Positions 31,147 to 42,274 are shown, counted from the first letter of the stretch. The stretch is 64,000 nucleotides of DNA from Candidatus Endobugula sertula (GCA_001723645.1 MDLC01000006.1:28702-92701); one strand, 5' to 3'. A program made the numbers and translations. Notes: generated from the sequence alone by a model not told the origin.

Positions 31147-32169
31147 CTACAAACCCACTAAGGTATTAATAATCGCACAAGTTTTCCGATATCGGGAATG
31201 AGTGGCAAGAGTTTCAAACGCCCATTTTTTGGTTGCGCTCATAGAAGCAAGACAAGTATTACGTCTTAATAACCCTGGTGTCGATGACAGCATATCCAGT
31301 ACCTCAATAACACCACTGCGTTGATTACAGACAAGTATTATATCGCAGCCCGCTATTAATGCTGCCTGGGCGCGTTGACTATAGCTACCTGCACTGCCTG
31401 CCGCCTTCATCGTTAAATCGTCACTGAAAATAATACCGTTAAACTGTAATTCCTGACGCAATATGGTTTGTAACCAATGAGTGGAAAAGCCCACTGGTTG
31501 ACGATCAACCTTTGAAAAAACAATATGTGCAGGCATTACAGCATTGAGTGAAGGTAATAGTTGCCGAAACGGAATCAAATCATGCTGGAAAATATCTTGA
31601 TAACTTCTGTGATCATGAGGAAGCTCAAAATGACTGTCTTCTTTCACACTACCATGACCAGGAAAATGCTTACCTGTTGCTGCCATACCCGCTTCCGACA
31701 TTCCCCGAATAAAAGCCCCAGCTAGTTCCACCACTTCTTCAGGTTTATTTGAAAAAGAACGATCAGCAATGACAGAACATTGGTTATCATCCACATCTAA
31801 CACTGGAGCAAAACTAAAATCAATCCCAATTGCTAATAATTCGACTGCCATTAACCAACCACAATCCTGTACCAAAGCCAACGTGGCATCAGCACGTTTT
31901 CGATATAAAGGCAAAAATTTTTGCATGGCTGGCAAGCGGGTAAACCCTTTTTTAAAACGCTGAACCCTTCCCCCTTCCTGATCTACAGCCACCAGGATAC
32001 CAGGACGTAACTGACGAATCTCAGTCGTTAATGCCGTCATCTGCTCAATAGAAACATAGTTACGAGAAAAATAAATCACCCCCCCCACACAAGGATGTTG
32101 AATTAAGGCACGATCCTCATCCGTCAACGCAGTTCCCTCAATATCCATCATCACTGGCCCAATTGTCAT
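31147..32169 (-). CDS. nagZ: Beta-N-acetylhexosaminidase NagZ
   Basis: A 340-residue family 3 glycoside hydrolase. It has VAVDQEGGRVQRF near residue 60-72, the NagZ hallmark KHFPGHGSVKEDSH (about 167-180, with the mobile catalytic His and partner Asp) and SDDLTMKAAG carrying the nucleophile Asp. It removes GlcNAc from anhydromuropeptides in cytoplasmic cell wall recycling, and in many gammaproteobacteria its product controls AmpC. Neighbours lexA and the phosphorylase match the Pseudomonas order. Complete. Confidence 0.96.
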   Translation of the reverse strand: MTIGPVMMDIEGTALTDEDRALIQHPCVGGVIYFSRNYVSIEQMTALTTEIRQLRPGILVAVDQEGGRVQRFKKGFTRLPAMQKFLPLYRKRADATLALVQDCGWLMAVELLAIGIDFSFAPVLDVDDNQCSVIADRSFSNKPEEVVELAGAFIRGMSEAGMAATGKHFPGHGSVKEDSHFELPHDHRSYQDIFQHDLIPFRQLLPSLNAVMPAHIVFSKVDRQPVGFSTHWLQTILRQELQFNGIIFSDDLTMKAAGSAGSYSQRAQAALIAGCDIILVCNQRSGVIEVLDMLSSTPGLLRRNTCLASMSATKKWAFETLATHSRYRKTCAIINTLVGL

Positions 32170-32315
32170 TTGTGCTACCTTTTACTCTTCGTATTTTGGA
32201 GAAGAGGTAACATACGTTTAGTCCAAAAACCTGTCAAGAATGCTTAGCCCTGTAAGATAAGCATCTGATGTTAAAAGTCTCATTTTTAAAAAAACAATTG
32301 CATCCTAAAAACAAA

Positions 32316-32335
32316 TACTGTATAAAATTACAGTA
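32316..32335 (+). promoter_or_regulatory. SOS box (LexA operator) of lexA-sulA
   Basis: TACTGTATAAAATTACAGTA at 32316-32335 is a near-perfect palindrome holding the consensus CTGT-N8-ACAG, 30 bases before the lexA start. LexA would bind here and repress its own gene and the sulA gene behind it until DNA damage. Confidence 0.95.
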
Positions 32336-32365
32336 ACAAATCATTCATCTATCGGGAGATCGCTG

Positions 32366-32974
32366 ATGATCAAGCTAACTTCACGTCAGGAACAGGTTCT
32401 GGCACTCGTGAAACGTAATATTGAAGAGACTGGTTATCCCCCTACCCGGGCAGAAATTGCAACAGAACTAGGCTTTAAGTCAGCCAATGCCGCTGAAGAG
32501 CATTTACGCGCTTTGGCCCGTAAAGGGGCTATTGAAATGGTCCCTGGTGCCTCTAGAGGTATCCGATTACCAGAGCAAGAAAGCAACCCAGGAATCCCCA
32601 TTGTCGGTCGTGTTGCTGCTGGTAGCCCTATTCTCGCCCAGGAACATATCGAAGATTATTGTGAAATTTCTGCTGAGTTTTTCCAACCTACTGCAGATTA
32701 TCTGCTGGAAGTTCACGGTGAAAGTATGATCGATGTGGGTATTTTCGATGGGGATTTACTGGCGGTCCATAAAACTCAAGAGGTTCGTAATAGTGACATT
32801 ATCGTAGCACGTATTGGCGATGAAGTAACAGTAAAACGCTTTCAAAGAGAGGGTAACAGCCACCGGGTGGAACTAGTCGCAGAAAACCCGAACTTTAATC
32901 CCATCGTTGTGGATTTAAGAGATCAAGAGTTCTGCATTGAGGGGGTCAGTGTGGGCATTATCCGCCGTAACTAA
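32366..32974 (+). CDS. lexA: SOS repressor LexA
   Basis: A 202-residue repressor-protease. The N-terminal winged helix ([39 protein letters not shown]) binds the SOS box. The self-cleavage site is Ala85-Gly86 in RVAAGSPI, and the catalytic dyad is Ser120 ([10 protein letters not shown]) and Lys157 (VTVKRFQR), each shifted by one from E. coli. RecA filaments trigger cleavage. CGGGAGAT upstream is the Shine-Dalgarno. SulA follows after 34 bases, likely co-transcribed. Confidence 0.98.
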   Translation: MIKLTSRQEQVLALVKRNIEETGYPPTRAEIATELGFKSANAAEEHLRALARKGAIEMVPGASRGIRLPEQESNPGIPIVGRVAAGSPILAQEHIEDYCEISAEFFQPTADYLLEVHGESMIDVGIFDGDLLAVHKTQEVRNSDIIVARIGDEVTVKRFQREGNSHRVELVAENPNFNPIVVDLRDQEFCIEGVSVGIIRRN

Positions 32975-33008
32975 TCAAGCAAATTAAGCAGCAAAAGAGG
33001 CCATTATA

Positions 33009-33440
33009 ATGAAACAATCTCTATCAAGATGTAACCATCTAGCAACAATAAATCGTCCCACAACGAAAAAAAAGTCCGCAAAGCGCTGTATTGTAGAAGT
33101 TATTGTTCCTCATACTATCGATAGTACTCTCATTGTATTACCAATGATTTCCTCCCTAACCCAACAAACGTCAGAACGGTGGATTACCTGGGTTACCCAC
33201 AGAACTCCCAATAAGCAATATCTACTAAACAATGGTGCAAAACTGGATAAATTGCGTATAGTACACGTCACAAAATACAGCGACGTACGGTGGATAACCT
33301 GCCAAGCTCTGGTTCAGAATAATAGTCATACTGTAGTTGCAGAACAAGACGATTGGAGTGATGGAGATATTAACCTTTTAGAAAGTGCTGGTATCAAAGG
33401 TAACACCCAGGGCATTGCTATCACTACGTCCGAAGGTTAG
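33009..33440 (+). CDS. sulA: SOS cell division inhibitor SulA
   Basis: A 143-residue SulA-like protein with the family centre SERWITWVTHRTPNKQYLLNNG and DKLRIVHV. SulA binds FtsZ and stops division while damage is repaired. Its place straight after lexA is the Pseudomonas arrangement, and no separate SOS box is seen before it, so it depends on the lexA operator. AGAGG precedes the ATG. Sequence is divergent at both ends, as usual for SulA. Confidence 0.85.
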   Translation: MKQSLSRCNHLATINRPTTKKKSAKRCIVEVIVPHTIDSTLIVLPMISSLTQQTSERWITWVTHRTPNKQYLLNNGAKLDKLRIVHVTKYSDVRWITCQALVQNNSHTVVAEQDDWSDGDINLLESAGIKGNTQGIAITTSEG

Positions 33441-33455
33441 AAAAGAAAAATAGCC

Positions 33456-33471
33456 ACACTTGATTAAGTGT
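33456..33471. terminator. Small hairpin after sulA
   Basis: ACACTT-GATT-AAGTGT at 33456-33471, 16 bases after the sulA stop, in the 266-base convergent gap between sulA and topA. No T run follows; a weak terminator at best. The rest of this gap shows no gene. Confidence 0.3.
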
Positions 33472-33706
33472 ACTGTAGTCCTAAAATTAGGCAATATTGG
33501 TGTGCAAACGGCCCTAACACCCCATTAAATTTTCACGCTGTCTTCGAATGAATTGATAACACTCATCCACTCTTCATCGAGCTTTGGTTAAAGGCAAAGG
33601 ATTGCCAGTAAATACGCGATCTATATTTTCTTCAGATACATATATTAACTAAACAGGTGATGTTGAAGTTAGCCATGGGCAAGAAAAATCTATGATTTTT
33701 TAACGC

Positions 33707-36379
33707 CTACTGTTTTTTCTTTGTCGCTTTTTTCTTCACTGGTGCTGTAGCAACGACCCATTGACCACCTTCATAAAACGCCTTCCAACCCGTTGCCTTT
33801 CCTTCTACTTCTGATTGTACATACTGTTCTTTGGTTTTTCGACTATAGCGAATCACAGTAGGAATTCCAGTATCATCTTCGACGGGAGCCGAAAATAAAA
33901 AATCGTATTTTTTATCAATTTCACCTTTATGCGGCAAGATTTCCGATACCAATGGCGCACGAGTCTCACGATTTTTTGGAAATTGGCTAGCGGCTAGAAA
34001 TAAACCACTGGCGCCGTCGCGAAGCACATAAGTATCATCGACCTTAAGACAGTTTAACTCCGGCATGGGTACGGGATTCATCTTTGGCGGGGCTGCTTCA
34101 CCGCTACGCAATAATTTACGGGTGTTTTTACAACCTTCAGCAGTACATCCAAAATATTTACCAAACCGCCCAGTTTTTAATTGCATTTCACTGCCACACT
34201 TATCACAATCAAGTACAGGACCTTCATAGCCTTTAATTTTAAAACTCCCTTCTTCAATTTCATAGCCAGAGCAATCAGGGTTATTACCACAAATATGCAA
34301 CTTGCGTTTTTCATCCAGCAAATAACTATCCATTGCGGTATGACAAATGGAGCAACGACGTTTGTTTCTCAGTAATAAAACCTCAGCTTCTTCAGAGTCT
34401 GTATCATCACTATCAATATTGACGGCTTCATCACCAGATACAAGGTTCATGGTTGTTTTACAACGTTCCTTAGGCGGCAGAGCATAACCGGAACATCCTA
34501 AAAACACCCCTGTACTAGCAGTGCGAATTTGCATAGGTCGGTTGCAAGTGGTACAGGGAATATCTGTTTCAGTAGGCGTATTATTCCTCATGCCTGATTC
34601 TGCTGATTGAGCTTGTGTCAGCTTTTTAATAAAATCATCATAAAATCTATTAAGAAGATTACGCCAATTTTCCTTGCCTTCTGCCACATCATCTAATGAT
34701 TCTTCCATTTTGGCCGTAAAGTCATAACTGAGTAAGTCAGTAAAATTTTCAATTAAACGGTCGGTGACAATATCACCCATTTTATCGGCGTAAAAACGAC
34801 GTTTTTCTACATGAGCATAACCACGGTCTTGAATAGTAGAAATAATTGAAGCGTAGGTTGATGGTCGACCTATACCTTGCTTTTCTAATTCTTTAACCAG
34901 ACTGGCTTCGGTATAGCGCGCTTTAGGTTTAGTAAAATCTTGTTTAGGCTCCAGTTGTTTCAGTTCTAGAATATCCCCTACTTTTACATCTGGCAGTACC
35001 ACATCTTCATCTTTTTTGCCTACTGGGGGTTGTACCTTCATAAAGCCATCAAAGCGAATCACCCGACCACGGGTACGCAATTCAAAATCATCGGCGGTAA
35101 TCACAATCGAAGTGCTGGTAAATTCCGCATTGCTCATTTGACAAGCAACAAACTGTTGCCAGATAAGAGCATATAAACGCTCAGCATTGCGCTCCATTCC
35201 TGACAATTGCGTCGGCAAAACACTCACACTGGATGGACGAATTGCTTCGTGAGCTTCCTGAGCCCCTTCTTTACTAGAATAGTGATTAGGATTATGTGGC
35301 AAATAACGATTACCATAATTCTCAAGAATATAGTCTCGACATGTATTCACTGCTTCCTGACTCAGGTTGGTTGAGTCCGTACGCATATAAGTAATATAAC
35401 CCGCTTCATAAAGACGTTGAGCCATCATCATGGTTTTTTTCACACCAAAACCCAAACGGGTACTAGCGGTTTGCTGCAGTGTTGATGTAATAAAAGGGGC
35501 TGATGGTTTTGACGACGTGGGCTTATCATCGCGCTGACTAACAACATAGCTTGCTTTTTCCAGCAAGGCCACCGCTGCCATAGTATCTTCACTGTTGGTA
35601 GGACAGAAGGTATCCCCTTGATACTTTTTCACCTCGCAACGCAAACCATCCTTACGGATGGTTAATAAAGAAGCAAATATATCCCAATACTCTTCTGGAA
35701 CAAAGGCGCGTATCTCTCTTTCCCGTTCAACAACCAATCGTACCGCTACAGATTGTACGCGGCCAGCGGACAGTCCTCGGGCTATCTTTTCCCATAACAG
35801 AGGAGAAACCATATAGCCCACCACGCGGTCAAGAAAACGCCTCGCTTGCTGAGCATCTACCCGATTCTGATCCAACATTCCTGGGGATTCAAAGGCTTTT
35901 TGTATCGCTGTTTTGGTAATTTCGTTAAAAACAACCCGACGGTAACGACTTTCATCGCCACCAATAGCCTGCTGTAAGTGCCAAGCAATGGCCTCCCCCT
36001 CTCTATCCAAATCCGTTGCTAGATAAATGGCGTCGGCACGATCAGCCAAGTTTTTAAGCTCATTAACGACCTTTTCCTTACCAGGAAGTATTTCATAATG
36101 AGCTTCCCAGTTATTTTCAGGATCAATACCCATTCGCTTAATCAGCTGCTCATGGCTTTTTTTTGCCTTATGGATTGCCTTTTCCTCTGGGGACATTTTT
36201 CTGGTTAGAGCGGCTTGCTTAGCTCTCACTTTGGGGTCTACAGGCACTTTCGTTGAACCGCTCGTTGGAAGATCCCGAATATGACCAACACTAGACTTTA
36301 CAACGAAGTCCTTCCCTAGATATTTATTGATTGTTTTTGCTTTAGCCGGTGATTCGACAATAACAAGCGACTTTCCCAT
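33707..36379 (-). CDS. topA: DNA topoisomerase I
   Basis: An 890-residue type IA topoisomerase that relaxes negative supercoils. TOPRIM domain at the N-terminus ([28 protein letters not shown]); active-site Tyr about 327 in [12 protein letters not shown]; core motif [15 protein letters not shown]. The C-terminus has three zinc-finger repeats (CTTCNRPM ... [13 protein letters not shown] ... [12 protein letters not shown] ... GCKNT) and ends with a Lys-rich tail. Length fits the gammaproteobacterial enzyme. Single gene, convergent with sulA. Confidence 0.97.
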   Translation of the reverse strand: MGKSLVIVESPAKAKTINKYLGKDFVVKSSVGHIRDLPTSGSTKVPVDPKVRAKQAALTRKMSPEEKAIHKAKKSHEQLIKRMGIDPENNWEAHYEILPGKEKVVNELKNLADRADAIYLATDLDREGEAIAWHLQQAIGGDESRYRRVVFNEITKTAIQKAFESPGMLDQNRVDAQQARRFLDRVVGYMVSPLLWEKIARGLSAGRVQSVAVRLVVEREREIRAFVPEEYWDIFASLLTIRKDGLRCEVKKYQGDTFCPTNSEDTMAAVALLEKASYVVSQRDDKPTSSKPSAPFITSTLQQTASTRLGFGVKKTMMMAQRLYEAGYITYMRTDSTNLSQEAVNTCRDYILENYGNRYLPHNPNHYSSKEGAQEAHEAIRPSSVSVLPTQLSGMERNAERLYALIWQQFVACQMSNAEFTSTSIVITADDFELRTRGRVIRFDGFMKVQPPVGKKDEDVVLPDVKVGDILELKQLEPKQDFTKPKARYTEASLVKELEKQGIGRPSTYASIISTIQDRGYAHVEKRRFYADKMGDIVTDRLIENFTDLLSYDFTAKMEESLDDVAEGKENWRNLLNRFYDDFIKKLTQAQSAESGMRNNTPTETDIPCTTCNRPMQIRTASTGVFLGCSGYALPPKERCKTTMNLVSGDEAVNIDSDDTDSEEAEVLLLRNKRRCSICHTAMDSYLLDEKRKLHICGNNPDCSGYEIEEGSFKIKGYEGPVLDCDKCGSEMQLKTGRFGKYFGCTAEGCKNTRKLLRSGEAAPPKMNPVPMPELNCLKVDDTYVLRDGASGLFLAASQFPKNRETRAPLVSEILPHKGEIDKKYDFLFSAPVEDDTGIPTVIRYSRKTKEQYVQSEVEGKATGWKAFYEGGQWVVATAPVKKKATKKKQ

Positions 36380-36903
36380 AAGGTATTTCTCAGTGGTCTC
36401 AGTATTTTCTGCAGTATTTTTATACCACAGTGGTATTAATCATTGGATCAAGATTAGACGTATATAACAAGTACATCAAATTACGGCCAAGCAAGAGTAA
36501 GGGAACGCATATATAAGTGTTGCGGTGTCTGGGGTCAAGCAATTGTTTGATTTATTTTCTTAGAGAGCAAAAATCAATCACTCCTTTTTTACCCACCAAC
36601 TTAACAAAATACTATAATAAAATAACATAATTTTTTATTTTTAATAATTTTTTATGATTTTTATTGGAGTAAAATACAATATAGCCGATAACCTCTCTAT
36701 AGGGTTAACCTAAATAATTCAGTTGAGTTGTTACGGGGATAACTAAGAGGCTGAATTATAGGGCGCTTTTCGCTGATATTAGGCAAGCTCGTAGTCGCGC
36801 TATGGGTGGAGTGAAAAACGATTTATATTCAGTGCATTAAGCAACCACAGTAGATTCAAATGATTTATTCAGGATGAATAATATTGACTAAAAGATGTAA
36901 TCT
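36380..36903. other. AT-rich intergenic region upstream of topA and the 36904 gene
   Basis: A 524-base divergent gap. It is AT-rich, with long A/T runs around 36590-36680, and should hold the topA promoter and that of the plus-strand gene. No open frame, tRNA or clear hairpin terminator was seen. Confidence 0.4.
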
Positions 36904-37671
36904 ATGACTACTTTTGCCAGCCTGATAATACTCATTGCAATAGCCGCCATTTCTATGGGGGTTGTCGCCTATAGCAACTACAAGGTGGAACAAAACAAAA
37001 AAATCAATGTTACCTTGGAAAGGATGAAAGTCCGAGTTGAAGAACTGGAAGATGTTGTATTAGTACTCGATACCCTCTGTGAAAAACGCATAATCCCCAG
37101 GCTTGTCAATGACGAAATTATCGAGAATTACGAGATTATGTTGCAATTAAACCCCAAAGCCGGTTATTTAAATGCCGGATTATCCAACGCTCAACTCCGC
37201 TTCAATGAGTTAAGTGACGAATCAGCCCACCGACATATTTCACGTATCTGTAAAAGTGATGCACAAATTGCCCGATATCAAGCTTATTTGGCTGAATCTT
37301 TAAAAATACTAAGAAAGCAACAGACAGAAAACAAAATAAGTAGTTATGAACTACAAGATTTTTCCTTAGAAATAGAGTGGTTACAGCTTCAAATTAAAGT
37401 AATTACTAATATTGTTCAGGGACATAAAGCCTATATTAAACAGGATATACTAACCGCTAATGCTTTTTACAAAAAAGCTCAAACAGAACTTATCAAATCA
37501 TCTCATCCTGATGAACGCCGACATCAAATGATCTCTCAGGTAGCCGATGTTTTATTTGGTCGGCGGAAATCGCTGGACATTGAATTAATGCCAGAAAGTG
37601 AATTTAACCCAGATCTAATTTCTGAAAAAAATAATAGTGATAGCGATAAGGACAAAACTGCAGCCTCGTAA
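36904..37671 (+). CDS. Membrane-anchored protein of unknown function (topA neighbour)
   Basis: A 255-residue protein with one N-terminal membrane helix (about 4-22) followed by a long helical region with coiled-coil character (VTLERMKVRVEELEDVVLVLD) and a TPR-like segment (GHKAYIKQDILTANAFYKKAQ). The C-terminus is acidic and disordered. Pseudomonas has an uncharacterised protein of the same layout between topA and uup, so I take it as conserved core, function unknown. The body is probably cytoplasmic. Confidence 0.75.
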   Translation: MTTFASLIILIAIAAISMGVVAYSNYKVEQNKKINVTLERMKVRVEELEDVVLVLDTLCEKRIIPRLVNDEIIENYEIMLQLNPKAGYLNAGLSNAQLRFNELSDESAHRHISRICKSDAQIARYQAYLAESLKILRKQQTENKISSYELQDFSLEIEWLQLQIKVITNIVQGHKAYIKQDILTANAFYKKAQTELIKSSHPDERRHQMISQVADVLFGRRKSLDIELMPESEFNPDLISEKNNSDSDKDKTAAS

Positions 37672-37717
37672 AACCTGAAACCTGTTCACAGGATAAACGA
37701 AAAGCTCTAGGCTATCG

Positions 37718-38197
37718 TCAAGTATTTACCAGTTTCAACAACTCTTTTAAAACCAGCTCAATATCATCAAGCTTTGATCCGACCTCTTTCCACCAAACAC
37801 CTACAGAGGAAGACGTCAGTTCAAGGCCAACAATATTATCATTGACATGCTCAATGATCGCTTTAATCGCTTTCTGCTGCTGTGGAGGTGGTATATTCTT
37901 TTTATTATCCCAGTCCCATTCACGATAAAAGTGTATCTCGTGTACCAGACCTCGCTTCAGTAATAACCATTCAGCTCGATCAGGACTGGCTTGCACAAAA
38001 GGTACGCTATAGACTGCCAGCGTTTCTTCTTCCCCCCGGACCTGAGATTGTACCAGACGAACGCGTATACCTTTCTCTGCAGCCTGCTGGCGCAGTGCTG
38101 CCAATTGGTAATCACGCCCACTGGGCTTAAACAACATCACCGGACCCACAATCAAAGCAATTGTTCCGACAATCATGAGTATTAACCAGTAATTCAT
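37718..38197 (-). CDS. Small inner membrane protein of unknown function, coupled to uup
   Basis: A 159-residue protein with an N-terminal membrane helix (about 3-23) and a soluble domain containing AVYSVPFVQASPDRAEWLLLKRG. Its ATG overlaps the uup stop (ATGA), so its translation is coupled to uup. Pseudomonas has an unnamed protein in this position. No catalytic motif seen. Confidence 0.8.
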   Translation of the reverse strand: MNYWLILMIVGTIALIVGPVMLFKPSGRDYQLAALRQQAAEKGIRVRLVQSQVRGEEETLAVYSVPFVQASPDRAEWLLLKRGLVHEIHFYREWDWDNKKNIPPPQQQKAIKAIIEHVNDNIVGLELTSSSVGVWWKEVGSKLDDIELVLKELLKLVNT

Positions 38198-40086
38198 AAG
38201 CTCTCCAGCTCTTCCCAGCGTTCGTACAAGGAATCCAGTATATCTTGTTGCTTTGCCAATTCCCCCAATGTTTCACTCACCATATTGTGCGCTTGCTGAT
38301 AGAAGTCTCCTGTGGCTACTTTATCATTTAATGCACTTACCAGTGCCTCCTGAACAGCAATCTTCTCAGGCATTTGATCTAGTTCTCTCTGTAATTTGTA
38401 CGTCAATTTCCTAGTTTCTTTAAACGACGATCTTTTAGTCTCAGCGGCCTTAACCTCGGTTTCTGGCAGTTGTTTTTGCTCAGCACCAGCTAATGAAGAA
38501 AACTGTTTCTGCCAATAGCTATATCCTCCAACATAGCTGGTCACACACCCCCGACCTTCAAAGGCGATAATATTGGTCACCACATTATCCAAAAATACAC
38601 GGTCGTGGCTCACCAATAAAACGGTTCCCTGATAATCCAGCAAACGCTCCTCAAGTAATTCTAGAGTCTCTACATCCAAATCATTGGTTGGCTCATCGAG
38701 AATGAGCAGGTTGCTGGGCTGGCTAAACAGTTTCGCCAGCAAAATCCGGTTGCGCTCACCACCCGATAAAGTACCTACTGGAGTACGAGCACGCTCCCCC
38801 GTAAAGAGAAAGTCTTTCAAATAGCTGATAACATGGATATCCTTACCATTAATCGTGATAAATTCTCTACCCCCTGCAATATTATCAATCGCATTTTTTG
38901 CTAAGTCCAACTGATCTCGTTGCTGATCAAAATAGGCAATACATAGCTTAGTGCCCTGCCTTACCGTACCGGAGGTTGGATTTAACTGCCGCAACATGAG
39001 TTGTACTAGAGTACTCTTGCCCGTGCCATTACCACCAATAATGCCTATGCGGTCACCTCGTAAAATGCGGCTTGAAAAGTTATCTATCAACCAGTTTTCA
39101 TCCTTTGGCCAACGAAAGCGTAATTGCTCAAGTTCAAACACTACCTTACCCGAAGCAACCCCTTTTTCGATCACAAAGTGAGACTTGCCTTGGACTTCAC
39201 GACGCTGCTGGCGCTCTTCACGCATTTTCTTCAGTTGCCTGACGCGTCCCTCATTACGAGTGCGTCGGGCTTTAATACCTTGACGAATCCAGCGTTCTTC
39301 CTCTGCCAGACGTTTATCAAATAAAACGTGGTGCCGAGCCTCTGTTTCTAGCCGTTTTTCTTTATCATCAAGGAAGTTCTGATAAGTACCGTTATAAGTC
39401 CATAAATGACCACGATCCAACTCAACGATACAGTTACTCAACTGCTGCAACAAACGTCTATCATGGCTAATAATGATCAAAGCCCCCTTAAATAACCCCA
39501 GTTGTTGCTCTAACCATTCAATACTTTCAATGTCCAGGTGATTAGTAGGTTCATCCAGTAAAAGTAATTCCGGGTCAATCACCAATGCCTTGGCCAATAA
39601 GACCCGACGACGCCAACCACCCGATAGAGATTTCATTGTGGCATCAGCATTTAAGGAAAAGCGTGATAATACCGCATCCACCCTCTGCTGTAATAACCAA
39701 CCATCCTGACTTTCAATCCGTTGTTGTAAACGATCTAATCGAGAGAGTGTTGTCTCATGGTGTTCCTGCATGGATAAATCGCGGTATTCCGCTAGATATT
39801 CACCCACTTCCTGGAAAGCAGACGCAACAACATCATACACTGTCACTTCATTCGCTTCAGGCAGCTCCTGGTCCAAACAAGCCATTCTAAGACCCTGACG
39901 ACACCAAATACTGCCATCATCAGGCTTGACTTGCCCCATAATCATTTTTAACAAAGTGGACTTACCGGCTCCATTTCGGCCCACAAGACATATTTTTTGC
40001 CCTTTATTAATGGACAAATCAATATTATCCATCAATACTTGTTCACCATAGTGCAGCGAACATTGCTCAAACTTAATGAATTCCAT
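38194..40086 (-). CDS. uup: ABC-F family ATPase Uup
   Basis: A 630-residue ABC-F protein with two ATPase domains. Walker A sites are GRNGAGKST (about 38) and GGNGTGKST (about 347); signatures are LSGGWRRR and LSGGERNR; DEPTNHLD and DEPTNDLD are the Walker B regions. An Arg/Lys-rich linker (KARRTRNEGRVRQLKKMREE) and a C-terminal coiled coil (about 550-630) mark the Uup subfamily, which acts on ribosomes and limits transposon excision. No membrane segments. Followed by an overlapping membrane protein gene; divergent from slt. Confidence 0.93.
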   Translation of the reverse strand: MEFIKFEQCSLHYGEQVLMDNIDLSINKGQKICLVGRNGAGKSTLLKMIMGQVKPDDGSIWCRQGLRMACLDQELPEANEVTVYDVVASAFQEVGEYLAEYRDLSMQEHHETTLSRLDRLQQRIESQDGWLLQQRVDAVLSRFSLNADATMKSLSGGWRRRVLLAKALVIDPELLLLDEPTNHLDIESIEWLEQQLGLFKGALIIISHDRRLLQQLSNCIVELDRGHLWTYNGTYQNFLDDKEKRLETEARHHVLFDKRLAEEERWIRQGIKARRTRNEGRVRQLKKMREERQQRREVQGKSHFVIEKGVASGKVVFELEQLRFRWPKDENWLIDNFSSRILRGDRIGIIGGNGTGKSTLVQLMLRQLNPTSGTVRQGTKLCIAYFDQQRDQLDLAKNAIDNIAGGREFITINGKDIHVISYLKDFLFTGERARTPVGTLSGGERNRILLAKLFSQPSNLLILDEPTNDLDVETLELLEERLLDYQGTVLLVSHDRVFLDNVVTNIIAFEGRGCVTSYVGGYSYWQKQFSSLAGAEQKQLPETEVKAAETKRSSFKETRKLTYKLQRELDQMPEKIAVQEALVSALNDKVATGDFYQQAHNMVSETLGELAKQQDILDSLYERWEELESL

Positions 40087-40240
40087 AGTGACTCACTGAA
40101 TACTGGAGATAGTGACAGCAAGCTGCCAGATGATTAAAACCTGTTATCACGTGCTAGTATGCTAGGAAAATGCAACAGACTCCGACGCTTACCGATAAAT
40201 TATCAATTATAACGATAATACTTTATACAAAAGGTGTTAA

Positions 40241-42274
40241 ATGCGATTTCTTTTTCAACTCATAAGAAGACATGTAAAAAAGCAGATATTATTACTATCA
40301 TTGTTAACAATGACCTATAGTGTAACGCCATTAGCCGATACACAGATTGGTTTATTAGAAACAAGTCAATGGGAAAAGCAAAGAAAACTCTACAAAGAGG
40401 CAAAAAACTCCTTTAAAAATAATAAATTACGCCGTTATCAAAAAATTAAACAACAGCTTAAGCATTATCCATTATATTCCTATTTAGAATACTATGAGCT
40501 CAATAAGCAGATTATTCAATTACCCTATCAAAGAATTGATCAATTTCTTCAACAAAACCCACACAGCTATTTAGCTGACCGCCTACTCACCCGTCTCTTA
40601 ACTCACTTGGCTTCTATACATCATTGGAAAACCTATAAACGCTATTATCAACCCCATTTAAAAAAAGCCAAACTACAATGCCTTTATATACGTTCCCTGA
40701 TGAGAACGGGAGAAACGTTTCCGGTAGAACACGCAAAATCGCTCTGGTTAAGTGGTAAGTCACAACCCGATGAATGTGATCCGGTATTTGCTGTTTTATC
40801 ACAAAAAAAATACCTGACACCTGATTTGATGTGGCAACGGCACAAACTGGCAATGAATCATAGAAATTATCGCCTTGCTCGTTATCTACGCTATAAAATG
40901 AAAGGTAAAATACAGCGGCTTGCAAACCTTCACGCACAAATTCACCAAAACCCTGAGCAAGTTAAGATCATTAAAAGCTTTAACCCAAGTCCCCAAAAAG
41001 TAGCGGATATTGTTTACCATGGTTTATACCGTTATGCCCGCCACAACCCAGAAGAAACCATCAGGTTATTAACCCACTTTAAGAAAATTTATCCGTTTAA
41101 ACAGGAACAACTGAATCACCTGAACAATAGAGTTGCCATTCAGCTAGTTAAAGATAATAAACTGCTACTAGCCTCTCATATCATTAGTACTATTAACATA
41201 GCGGATCGGGGAAAATCAGCAACACACTTATTACGAGCATTGCTAAAAAATCAACAATGGGATCAAATTAATCGTTGGGTTAATCAACTACCTACTGAGC
41301 TTGCCCAGTCAGATCGCTGGCAATATTGGGAAGCCCGATCTCTGGAAGCGCTAGAATCCGTACAGAGTTTCAAACATAAAGAGAGCTTCAAACATAAAGA
41401 TAAAAACTCCCGCCAAATTTACACGCAATTATCTAAAAAACGGAGTTTCTATGGGTTTCTTGCAGCCGACAAGCAACAACAAAGCTATTTCTTTGAGGAC
41501 AAACCTGCCAATGTGAATATCGATATGATTACCAGAGTTAAAAACATTCCATCTATTCAACGAGCCAGAGAATTGTTTCTACTGGGTAGTTTACATTTAG
41601 CTCGCAAAGAATGGGCTCATACCGTTAAAACATTTAATGAACAAGAACTTATTGCTGCTGGACAATTATCCTATCTGTGGGGTTGGCATAGGAAGTCCAT
41701 CGAGGTGATGGCAACTGCAAGATATTGGGATGATTTAACGATCCGTTTTCCCATTGTGCATGAAAATATCATTAGAAAAAACGCCAAGCAACGCAATATT
41801 TCGTCTTCATTAATTTTCGCTATAGCAAGACAAGAAAGCGCCTGGGAGTTTGATGCCCAATCTAGAGTGGGTGCGAAAGGTTTAATGCAACTCATGCCCG
41901 CTACCGCAAGAGAAACGGCTAAAAAGTCAGGTCTCGCTTATTCAAAACGAAAACTTTTTGATCCCTCTTACAATATTGCACTAGGCAGCCGTTATATTAG
42001 TGACCTATTGAAACATTATAACAATAATCGGCCTCTAGCCATTACTGCTTACAACGCAGGTCCCCACCGTGTAAAACGATGGCTGGCCAATATTCAAACC
42101 CAATTACCTACTGACATATGGATAGAAATCATTCCATTTAATGAAACGCGCAAATATGTACAGAATGTCTTATCTTATGAAGTCATCTATAACTACCGCC
42201 GTGGTCAGCAAAAGCAGTTGCTAACACTTGCGGAAACAGGAACCCCTCTTTACAAGTCAACTCTCATACCCTAG
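40241..42274 (+). CDS. slt: Soluble lytic murein transglycosylase
   Basis: A 677-residue periplasmic enzyme with a signal peptide (about 1-32). A long alpha-superhelical U-domain follows, then the lysozyme-like catalytic domain: SSLIFAIARQESAWEFD with the acid Glu about 531, GAKGLMQLMPATA, YNIALGSRYISDLL, and AYNAGPHRVKRWL. It cleaves peptidoglycan to 1,6-anhydromuropeptides, later processed by NagZ in this window. AAAGGTG is the Shine-Dalgarno. Its last 18 bases overlap the 3' end of dnaE on the other strand. Confidence 0.95.
   Translation: MRFLFQLIRRHVKKQILLLSLLTMTYSVTPLADTQIGLLETSQWEKQRKLYKEAKNSFKNNKLRRYQKIKQQLKHYPLYSYLEYYELNKQIIQLPYQRIDQFLQQNPHSYLADRLLTRLLTHLASIHHWKTYKRYYQPHLKKAKLQCLYIRSLMRTGETFPVEHAKSLWLSGKSQPDECDPVFAVLSQKKYLTPDLMWQRHKLAMNHRNYRLARYLRYKMKGKIQRLANLHAQIHQNPEQVKIIKSFNPSPQKVADIVYHGLYRYARHNPEETIRLLTHFKKIYPFKQEQLNHLNNRVAIQLVKDNKLLLASHIISTINIADRGKSATHLLRALLKNQQWDQINRWVNQLPTELAQSDRWQYWEARSLEALESVQSFKHKESFKHKDKNSRQIYTQLSKKRSFYGFLAADKQQQSYFFEDKPANVNIDMITRVKNIPSIQRARELFLLGSLHLARKEWAHTVKTFNEQELIAAGQLSYLWGWHRKSIEVMATARYWDDLTIRFPIVHENIIRKNAKQRNISSSLIFAIARQESAWEFDAQSRVGAKGLMQLMPATARETAKKSGLAYSKRKLFDPSYNIALGSRYISDLLKHYNNNRPLAITAYNAGPHRVKRWLANIQTQLPTDIWIEIIPFNETRKYVQNVLSYEVIYNYRRGQQKQLLTLAETGTPLYKSTLIP

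Noticed and set aside
41368..41400. Short direct repeat in slt (FKHKESFKHKD)
   Set aside because: A small in-frame duplication (about 18 bases) in the helical U-domain; a local slippage event with no likely function beyond that.
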